NCBI RefSeq assembly: GCF_044582145.1
Contig: NZ_JBDODO010000025.1
Source of the DNA: Guyparkeria sp016278265
GTDB lineage: Bacteria; Pseudomonadota; Gammaproteobacteria; Halothiobacillales; Halothiobacillaceae
Strand: one strand, 5' to 3'
DNA: 10,148 bases
In this document: in pieces, positions 1-5,660 of the stretch
How positions within the stretch are numbered: position 1 is the stretch's first letter
How the letters are laid out: each line of letters starts with the position of its first letter
The notes under the pieces: generated by a model
What the model was told of the DNA's origin: nothing
The model's input: the letters and a program-made list of their open reading frames with translations, nothing else
Databases searched by the model: none
Made by a program: the position numbers and the translations under genes

Positions 1-1405
1 ACTCCAACACACTGTGAGCGCCACCGAGTTTCTAGGAAACACCCCCGCTCGCGCGGGGAAGACCAAAGTGCTCGCCCAGCTCGTCAACCACATACAGAAA
101 CACCCCCGCTCGCGCGGGGAAGACGCATGATTTGGGCAGGAAGCCCGTTTTGCTTAGGAAACACCCCCGCTCGCGCGGGGAAGACGCCGTCAACCCGAGG
201 ATGAGCAACGGGGCATCGGAAACACCCCCGCTCGCGCGGGGAAGACTCAACAACTTCAACCGCATGTACGATCGCCGGGGAAACACCCCCGCTCGCGCGG
301 GGAAGACCAATGTCGGTGAATGCTACCCACGACTGCTTGGGAAACACCCCCGCTCGCGCGGGGAAGACGGATGCACGTCGATCATGCCGCTTTCCGCCCG
401 GGAAACACCCCCGCTCGCGCGGGGAAGACTGGCCGCGCCGTCAATATCGACTTCGATATCCAGAAACACCCCCGCTCGCGCGGGGAAGACTACGCCCTTG
501 TGGGAAAGCTGCCCCCGGTAGGAGAAACACCCCCGCTCGCGCGGGGAAGACCCTAAAGGACGGAGCTTGTGAAGGCAGGCTGGGGAAACACCCCCGCTCG
601 CGCGGGGAAGACTAGATCGACGGCTTGCCGTTGATGACCGCGATGGAAACACCCCCGCTCGCGCGGGGAAGACTGGGCTATGTAAAACGGCATGATGGTG
701 TGCTGGGAAACACCCCCGCTCGCGCGGGGAAGACTATCCCCGCCTTATCGCACGCAATGTGCAGGCGGAAACACCCCCGCTCGCGCGGGGAAGACGCGCA
801 GAAGGAGCTGACTACGCTCGACTGGCGGGAAACACCCCCGCTCGCGCGGGGAAGACTGCCCCGCCGAAATCGCGTGACGATCAAAACCGGAAACACCCCC
901 GCTCGCGCGGGGAAGACTGCCAGCACACAAAATGTTACCGATTCCGGTGGGAAACACCCCCGCTCGCGCGGGGAAGACTGCAGGTGAAACACGCGGTCGT
1001 CGGTGGGCTCGGAAACACCCCCGCTCGCGCGGGGAAGACGGCTATCAGGTGCCGCGATCGTGGGGCCGCGAGGAAACACCCCCGCTCGCGCGGGGAAGAC
1101 TTCTGTTTTCTGTTCGCGTTTCGGGTTCATTAGGAAACACCCCCGCTCGCGCGGGGAAGACCACTGCTCGACCAGCCACGGGACGTTCTCGTAGGAAACA
1201 CCCCCGCTCGCGCGGGGAAGACCGGCACCAGACTTTGGCCGTGCCGCCGTCCTCGGAAACACCCCCGCTCGCGCGGGGAAGACTCGATGACACCCATTTC
1301 AGAATTCACCCGTGGGGAAACACCCCCGCTCGCGCGGGGAAGACTGATCGACCGGGTTTACGCCCACGGCTCGACCAGAAACACCCCCGCTCGCGCGGGG
1401 AAGAC
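1..1405 (-). CRISPR. Type I-E CRISPR array, 23 full repeats, truncated at left edge
   Basis: Complete 28-base repeats start at 36, 97, 158 and then every 61 bases up to 1378-1405; all 23 look identical. Spacers are all 33 bases (first 3-35, last 1345-1377). Positions 1-2 (ac) match the end of a further repeat, so the array continues left of the window. In crRNA sense (minus strand) the repeat begins GTCTTCCCCGC and ends GGGTGTTTC. It can form a stem CCCCGC/GCGGGG closed by a GCGA loop, extended by a U-G wobble pair. This is the typical I-E repeat form cut by Cas6e at the 3' base of the stem, leaving an 8-base 5' handle. The leader and newest spacer lie at the right end next to cas2. No repeat stop codons occur in the rotating frames, which creates long spurious ORFs. 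Spacers show no match to the cas genes here that I could see by eye. Confidence 0.99.
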
Positions 1406-1408
1406 AGC

Positions 1409-1437
1409 AATATAGTGTTAAAGAGCCAATAGCCCAA
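1409..1437 (-). promoter_or_regulatory. Candidate sigma70-type promoter for the CRISPR array
   Basis: On the minus strand a -35-like TTGGGC (1432-1437) is followed after exactly 17 bases by a -10-like TATATT (1409-1414). The -10 box has one mismatch to TATAAT and the -35 box is weaker. Transcription would begin near 1402, within the first bases of the leader-proximal repeat and just before its hairpin, so the first crRNA could still be processed normally. The call is pattern-based only. Read-through from the cas operon is an alternative source of pre-crRNA. Confidence 0.5.
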
Positions 1438-1450
1438 CTCAAGATATTGG
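1426..1450. repeat. Inverted repeat in the leader
   Basis: CCAATA at 1426-1431 pairs with TATTGG at 1445-1450 across 13 bases. An overlapping alternative pair is CCCAA (1433-1437) and TTGGG (1447-1451). There is no following T-run in either direction, so it does not look like an intrinsic terminator. It may be a protein site for integration or regulation, or coincidence. Confidence 0.35.
1437..1449 (+). promoter_or_regulatory. IHF-like binding site in the leader
   Basis: The bases ACTCAAGATATTG match the IHF consensus WATCAANNNNTTR at eight of nine specified positions; the second base is C instead of A. The site lies about 31-44 bases upstream of the first repeat in crRNA sense. In E. coli type I-E, IHF bends the leader to guide Cas1-Cas2 to the first repeat, so location and role agree. 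It overlaps the candidate -35 box by one base. One short match could still be chance. Confidence 0.45.
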
Positions 1451-1455
1451 GATTT

Positions 1456-1740
1456 TCAGGATTTCAGGGTTTCGACGACCAGAGGTAGCCCGCTAAGCTT
1501 CACCAAATCCTTCCTGGTCGGTCCAATCGTACGGATCTCATGCCCCGGGGGCTCAGGGATCGACCGAAAGATCATCACCCCCGATTCTGGTGGGCAGTGA
1601 TCGACGAGATAGTCGACCACGGTCTTCGACACAGCATCCCTGATGCCGGATACGAAGACGTTGGGGCGTGGTTCACTGAACCAGAGCTTCATCCGCCCCC
1701 TGACAGCTGGCGGCAGATCATTGGCGATGACCACGACCAC
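1456..1740 (-). CDS. cas2: Cas2e, CRISPR adaptation protein
   Basis: Product of 94 residues starting MVVVIANDLPPAVRGRMKLW, the N-terminal pattern of the type I-E Cas2 family (E. coli: VVVTENVPPRLRGRL followed by an IW). Cas2 dimers bridge two Cas1 dimers in the integrase that captures and inserts spacers. The GTG start at 1740 is chosen because a strong purine-rich ribosome site (GGGAGGGAG) lies five bases upstream and the length matches the family. The longer reading from 1797 adds 19 residues with no family counterpart. The gene overlaps the end of cas1 by 23 bases, indicating coupled translation. The C-terminus is short, with no DnaQ-like exonuclease fusion. It is the last gene before the leader. 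Confidence 0.93.
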   Translation of the reverse strand: MVVVIANDLPPAVRGRMKLWFSEPRPNVFVSGIRDAVSKTVVDYLVDHCPPESGVMIFRSIPEPPGHEIRTIGPTRKDLVKLSGLPLVVETLKS

Positions 1741-2593
1741 GCTTTCTCCCTCCCAGCAGTGTTTCGATATCCCGTTCGACCTGGTCGAGCAAGTCAATCT
1801 CCACGGCCCGCCGACGAAACTCGGCGGATACTTCGTGCTTGTCGTAACGACCTGCCGTCTGCCGGGTCATTTGGAACGCCAGATCGATGCTCAGGTGCTC
1901 CTTGTAAAGGTCCGCCAGGTCATAAACCAAAGGCAGGGGGCTCCCCGAGTGGATGAACCCGATTTGAGGAAGGTAGCCCAGTGCGTGCACGCTGGAGCAG
2001 AGGATTCCATAGAGCGCGGCGTTGCAGGCGGTGAGGATTCGGTTCGTCGTGTCACTGAGCTGGAACTTGCCCGGCGTGAAACGCCTGCCCTTCCAGCCCA
2101 CCTGGTAGAACTCGGCCTTCTCCCGGTAAAGGGCACGAACCCGGTGCCCCTCCATCCCCATCATCGCCGACAGGGTCTTTTCACTCAGGTCGGTATCGGG
2201 AAAACGCCGCTGGAACATCGCTCGAGCGACTTCCAGAGACTTCTTCGGATCGGCGGCCAGCTCCACCTGCCGCTTGATGTTGCGGGCATCGGAGGTGGGT
2301 ACGAAGCCGGCCGCGTAGAAGAGCAGCGAGTCCTCGCCGACCCAGCTGATCGAGCAATTGGCTGCCACGGCGGTCTTAACCGCTTCGTGGGTCACTGTCG
2401 AACCGGGGCCGAGAAGAAGCGTGTTCAGGGTGGCTACCGGTAGGGGTATGACCTGTCCGTCCGCATCAATCCACTTCACGCTGCTGTCATCGACCTCGAG
2501 ACGCCCCCGCTCCAGGTAGATGAAGGGGTACTTGTCCTTGACTCGGGGCAACGATTCCCGGCTCACCTTGACGATCAGTCGGTTGCGAGCCAC
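1718..2593 (-). CDS. cas1: Cas1e, CRISPR integrase
   Basis: Product of 291 residues; catalyses the integration of protospacer DNA into the leader-proximal repeat, in complex with Cas2. The metal-binding residues are visible: E148 (in MGMEGHRV), H215 (GFIHSG), D225 and D228 (VYDLADLY). Their spacing is the same as E141, H208, D218 and D221 of E. coli Cas1. The start is GTG at 2593, six bases after the cas5e stop, with a GGAG about nine bases upstream. The C-terminal tail is basic (GGRKRGRGHRQ) and is encoded within the overlap with cas2. Nothing suggests damage. Confidence 0.97.
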   Translation of the reverse strand: MARNRLIVKVSRESLPRVKDKYPFIYLERGRLEVDDSSVKWIDADGQVIPLPVATLNTLLLGPGSTVTHEAVKTAVAANCSISWVGEDSLLFYAAGFVPTSDARNIKRQVELAADPKKSLEVARAMFQRRFPDTDLSEKTLSAMMGMEGHRVRALYREKAEFYQVGWKGRRFTPGKFQLSDTTNRILTACNAALYGILCSSVHALGYLPQIGFIHSGSPLPLVYDLADLYKEHLSIDLAFQMTRQTAGRYDKHEVSAEFRRRAVEIDLLDQVERDIETLLGGRKRGRGHRQ

Positions 2594-2599
2594 CGCTGA

Positions 2600-3298
2600 C
2601 TACTCCGTCATCCACTGCACGGTCACTCGCCGGTCTCGATAGCGCTTGTCTTCACCGAACTGGACAGGCACGTCGTTGAGGGTCATCACCTCGTCTCCCT
2701 CATGCTCTCCTTCCAGCACCCGGAAAGCAGGAGCCCTGCCCTTAGCTCTTGCCAGTTCACGGGCTGCGGAAAGGGTCTCGTCATGAGTCGCGTGGATGCC
2801 CTGGAAGATCATTTCCGTCGGCACGAAGCTCTTCCTGCCAAGAAAGACATCCCATCGAGGCTCGACGAGTGCTTTGGCGATGGTCTCGGCAAGGTCGTCG
2901 GGCAAGCTCAGCACGACAGCGAATGCCATGTCCTGAATGGCATACCGGTAGGTCATCTTGATTGCTGTGCTGGAGGCCGTGCCATCCGCTTTCTTGGGGA
3001 TCAGAAGACTTTCCCATGGATCGCTGCCGTCATACCCGCTGCCGACCATGTGGAAGTCGCGCATCAGCGGAGGCCGTGGTGCCGGCCGGCCCTGTTCATC
3101 CGCGCGGGGGTAGGCTTCCACCTGCATATCACTCGATGCGATGCGGGAGAGCAGTTTGTGCTGCTCTCCCGCCGCCCCCAGTGCACAGCAGATCAAACCG
3201 GTCACACCGGATCGGGTCGGGAAATCGAGGGTGTCCCGACGACCGAAGCGGGAATCATGACCCCACGACTGCAGGGGGGCCTCCAGCCACAAGAGCAT
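2600..3298 (-). CDS. cas5e: Cas5e, Cascade subunit (CasD)
   Basis: Product of 232 residues. Cas5e binds the 5' handle of the crRNA and caps one end of the Cas7 backbone in Cascade. The Cas5 N-terminal signature is clear: LEAPLQSWGHDSRFGRRDT at residues 5-23, then FPTRSGVTGLI at 26-36. FLGRKSFVP at 152-160 matches the conserved FLGR(R/K)S element. The ATG at 3298 is preferred: it has a G-rich ribosome site seven bases upstream and puts the first strand right at the start. An ATG at 3313 adds five residues (MGGRN) but has GAGG directly abutting it. The gene follows cas7e closely and ends with TAG six bases before cas1. Confidence 0.95.
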   Translation of the reverse strand: MLLWLEAPLQSWGHDSRFGRRDTLDFPTRSGVTGLICCALGAAGEQHKLLSRIASSDMQVEAYPRADEQGRPAPRPPLMRDFHMVGSGYDGSDPWESLLIPKKADGTASSTAIKMTYRYAIQDMAFAVVLSLPDDLAETIAKALVEPRWDVFLGRKSFVPTEMIFQGIHATHDETLSAARELARAKGRAPAFRVLEGEHEGDEVMTLNDVPVQFGEDKRYRDRRVTVQWMTE

Positions 3299-3315
3299 GT
3301 TTCGACCCCCCATCC

Positions 3316-4407
3316 TCAGGCCTCCTCCACGGGAGCGGCATCCTCCACATGGCCCTTCAGTGCACCGACAAGATCATCAATGCTGAAATCCTCCCGATCA
3401 CCCCAGCGATAATCACCCAGCTTCCCGTAGAGGGAGCCGAGCATCTTTTCCCGGCTGTCGATGAAACCGTCCAGCTCCCGAAGGCTCGGCTCGAGATAGC
3501 CCTGACCTTGCGCACGGACGGGCCGGTCGAACGGCACCTGGAGTCGTTGCCCCTTGCGGACCAGAACCCGAGCGTAATCCCAAGGACTGGCCCCGGACAT
3601 GGTCGTCTGACGCGCATCGGGCACGGCAATGAACAGTGCCTTGACGAATGACTCCACTGCATCGGCAAGGTTATCGGCCGGAATCTGCTCTGCCAGTTGC
3701 CCGAGGTCGAGGCTCACGTACCGGTAATACGTTGCTGAATTAAACTCGAGGCTTCCCATGTGGGCCGAGCCGCTCTCGTGCTCGGCCTCTTCATCGGGGT
3801 CGGCGTAATCATCGAGAGCGGTGAAAAACTCCACTTCGTTGGCCACTTTGTGGGTAGAGATGGCATGGGCAAAAGAGGACGCTGCTTCGACGTTCATGTC
3901 GGGCAGCTTGGCGACCATGCGGCCAAAGAGTGCGATGTCCAGGGCGTTGAGGTGCTTCAGGCTCCGATCCTGGTCAAGAACCTTCTTCGCCTCTTTCCAG
4001 AGTGTCTTTTCCTTCACGCCAGAGGTATCGAAGTCGATAGAGTTGCCGTATCGGGCCAACGCCTCGACCTCGTTGTCACCAATGAACAACAAGGTGTCCT
4101 TGGTAAGGATTTCCGCAACACGATCCGAAAACGCCTCGGCCGCCTGCTCATCCGCACCGTGTGCCTTGCAGGCCGGCACCAGAAGCTCCTTGACTTTCTT
4201 GGTACGTGTCCCGGCCTTGGCACCCAAGTCTCGCAGCGCCAGCCTCACCTGGCGTTTCCAACACTGAGAACTAACCCGTGCCCGGGTCACTCCGCCGATG
4301 TTGGCGGTTTTCGGTGCGCCCACGTCATCCCGGTTCAGGCAGGTCACCGGAAACGATTGGAGAATGTGAAACTCGATACGAGTGTTCTTGAGGGAGTTGT
4401 TTTCCAT
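3316..4407 (-). CDS. cas7e: Cas7e, Cascade backbone subunit (CasC)
   Basis: Product of 363 residues. Six copies form the helical filament that holds the spacer part of the crRNA and presents it to target DNA. Family motifs are plain: IEFHILQSFPVTCLNRDDVGAP (from residue 11), GGVTRARVSSQCWKR at 38-52, LDIALFGRM at 156-164, FFTALDDYADPDEEAEHE from 194, and HMGSLEFNSATYYRYVSLDL from 216. The ATG at 4407 is preceded by GGAAGAAG, a good ribosome site. The 36-base gap to cas6e is the largest inside the operon. The stop at 3316 leaves a short gap before cas5e. Confidence 0.97.
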   Translation of the reverse strand: MENNSLKNTRIEFHILQSFPVTCLNRDDVGAPKTANIGGVTRARVSSQCWKRQVRLALRDLGAKAGTRTKKVKELLVPACKAHGADEQAAEAFSDRVAEILTKDTLLFIGDNEVEALARYGNSIDFDTSGVKEKTLWKEAKKVLDQDRSLKHLNALDIALFGRMVAKLPDMNVEAASSFAHAISTHKVANEVEFFTALDDYADPDEEAEHESGSAHMGSLEFNSATYYRYVSLDLGQLAEQIPADNLADAVESFVKALFIAVPDARQTTMSGASPWDYARVLVRKGQRLQVPFDRPVRAQGQGYLEPSLRELDGFIDSREKMLGSLYGKLGDYRWGDREDFSIDDLVGALKGHVEDAAPVEEA

Positions 4408-4443
4408 GACTTCTTCCTTTCTCGATTGCTGGTGCCCGCCCCC

Positions 4444-5100
4444 TCAGGAGCCGAACGGATTGTCGATCACCGGTCTGATCTGGAGGAGGCCGCAGCCGAA
4501 GGTACGCCCCCGCCCGATGCCGCGAGCGAAGCTCTCACGGAACCGCGCCCCATCCGTGACTTCAAGCAGACCGGTCAGCTGGGCCTGAGACAGCGTGATG
4601 TGGTTTCCATGTTTTCCTTTGAATTGCTGGACATTCACCTGCCCGACCTGAAGTGATTGCGCAGGGGCCGAGAACCCCCAGTTCTCTGCGCTGCGCTCGA
4701 CGAACCACTTCTCGATGGCATCCCGTCCCTTGATGGGTACGCGCTTGCCGGCGCTCGTGACCGTCGGATTGACGACCACTTCGAATCGATACCGGGGATG
4801 GCGCAGAAAGTCCTCGGGAATGGGCCGCGATTCGACTTCACCGAAGGCTTCCCCGTGCCGAATCACACCTTGGGCCGGGGCCCGGTCGGAAAGGGTAAGA
4901 ATGGTTCTTCCCAGGCGGTTGCCGCCCTTATCGGCGTACACGATTCCGCTGGGGTCGTGTCCGCGCTTTTCCGATTCGGTTCTTATATCGTCGAACAGGC
5001 TGTACACGACTCGGTGCAGCGAGTAGGGATCGGTAATGGCGAGTTTCCGGATGGCTCGCCGGTCCAGTCGAAGAACACTGGCGTATAGCGCGTCTGTCAT
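4444..5100 (-). CDS. cas6e: Cas6e, crRNA-processing endoribonuclease (CasE)
   Basis: Product of 218 residues. It cuts the pre-crRNA at the base of the repeat hairpin and stays bound to the 3' stem as a Cascade subunit. Y26 and H29 (DPYSLHR) have the same three-residue spacing as the catalytic Tyr and His of Thermus Cas6e, and H29 corresponds to H20 of the E. coli enzyme. The glycine-rich RNA-binding loop of the RAMP fold is at 194-205 (GIGRGRTFGCGL). The ATG at 5100 overlaps the cse2 stop as ATGA and has GAGAGG five bases upstream; the reading frame is open back to 5148 but that extension has no family match. It lies between cse2 and cas7e, not after cas5e as in E. coli. Confidence 0.95.
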   Translation of the reverse strand: MTDALYASVLRLDRRAIRKLAITDPYSLHRVVYSLFDDIRTESEKRGHDPSGIVYADKGGNRLGRTILTLSDRAPAQGVIRHGEAFGEVESRPIPEDFLRHPRYRFEVVVNPTVTSAGKRVPIKGRDAIEKWFVERSAENWGFSAPAQSLQVGQVNVQQFKGKHGNHITLSQAQLTGLLEVTDGARFRESFARGIGRGRTFGCGLLQIRPVIDNPFGS

Positions 5101-5660
5101 GAGCCCCTCTCTTCCTTGAAATGGCCCCGGAAGAAATCTTGCGCCCACCGGGCCCGGGTCCGCTCGCCATGGCGATGAAACCAGCTCAGTTCATTGAGCA
5201 GGCGGCCGTAGTCGAGCCTCGCGCCCAGACGGGACTGCACCAGTGTGAGGATCGGTCGTAGCACCTCGCAGGCCTCTTCCGTGGAGTCACAGGCGAGCAG
5301 ACGACGCAACCGGGCGCGAGCTGGCGCACTCTCCTTGCCATCCGGGTAGCTGTGGGCAAGGCCGGCTCCAATCGAAAGCACGCCATTCTGTTCGGCATGG
5401 GCCCGCATCATCGCTGCGCCGACGGTCACAAAAGGCAGTCGCTGATCCCGGTACTCCAGGTCGATGCCAAAATCCGCGAGCACTTCCCAGACCTGGTACT
5501 CCGTAGCGGGGTTGTCCGCCCGCCGGAACCGTGCCGCGATACCCTTGTCATTGCGGGCCCTGTCGAGCAGGTAAGCTACGAAACGGTGCCCTCGACTGGA
5601 CTCGTGCCCACTCGTCTTGCTCCGGGTCGCCTCCTCGGTGGTTTGATTCTCCATCATCAT
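5097..5660 (-). CDS. cse2: Cse2/CasB (Cas11e), Cascade small subunit
   Basis: Product of up to 187 residues, helical and charged. The Cse2 dimer lines the belly of Cascade and stabilises the R-loop. Family features are RFRRADNP at 44-51, RLRRLLACD at 117-125, LDYGRLLNELSWF at 149-161 and RARWAQDFF at 169-177. The gene opens with three consecutive ATG codons (5660, 5657, 5654). The first forms an ATGA overlap with the cse1 stop. A GGGG-containing ribosome site is only one base from the first ATG and seven from the third, so the ribosome may use the third. The first 25 residues are polar and poorly conserved. Confidence 0.95.
   Translation of the reverse strand: MMMENQTTEEATRSKTSGHESSRGHRFVAYLLDRARNDKGIAARFRRADNPATEYQVWEVLADFGIDLEYRDQRLPFVTVGAAMMRAHAEQNGVLSIGAGLAHSYPDGKESAPARARLRRLLACDSTEEACEVLRPILTLVQSRLGARLDYGRLLNELSWFHRHGERTRARWAQDFFRGHFKEERGS

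Larger units (their letters stand above)
1406..1455 (-). promoter_or_regulatory. Short CRISPR leader between cas2 and the array
   Basis: These 50 bases separate the cas2 stop codon from the first repeat (1378-1405). They are clearly AT-richer than the flanking coding DNA. In type I-E loci the leader sits upstream of the first repeat in crRNA sense and directs both array transcription and spacer insertion; position and strand fit that. It holds a promoter-like pair, an IHF-like site and an inverted repeat, listed separately. The assignment as leader rests on position and repeat orientation. The functional leader may extend into the 3' end of cas2. Confidence 0.8.

Noticed and set aside
1..1405. 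Self-targeting spacer against the cas genes in this window
   Set aside because: By-eye comparison found only short shared words; a real alignment was not possible here.
32..1432. Open frames across the array rich in repeated PPLARGR, NTPARAGKT, KHPRSRGED, LPRASGGVS and similar peptides
   Set aside because: They arise because the repeat has no stop codon in any frame and the 61-base unit rotates the frame. They are not genes.
1741..1797. Longer cas2 reading from 1797
   Set aside because: The 19 extra residues lie within cas1 and do not resemble Cas2; the GTG at 1740 has a strong ribosome site.
1643..2443. 266-codon plus-strand open frame
   Set aside because: Antisense to cas1, which has its full catalytic set on the minus strand.
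3760..4656. 298-codon plus-strand open frame
   Set aside because: Antisense to cas7e and cas6e with no family features.
5101..5148. Longer cas6e reading from an upstream start at 5148
   Set aside because: The added 16 residues have no family match, while the ATG at 5100 overlaps the cse2 stop and has a ribosome site.
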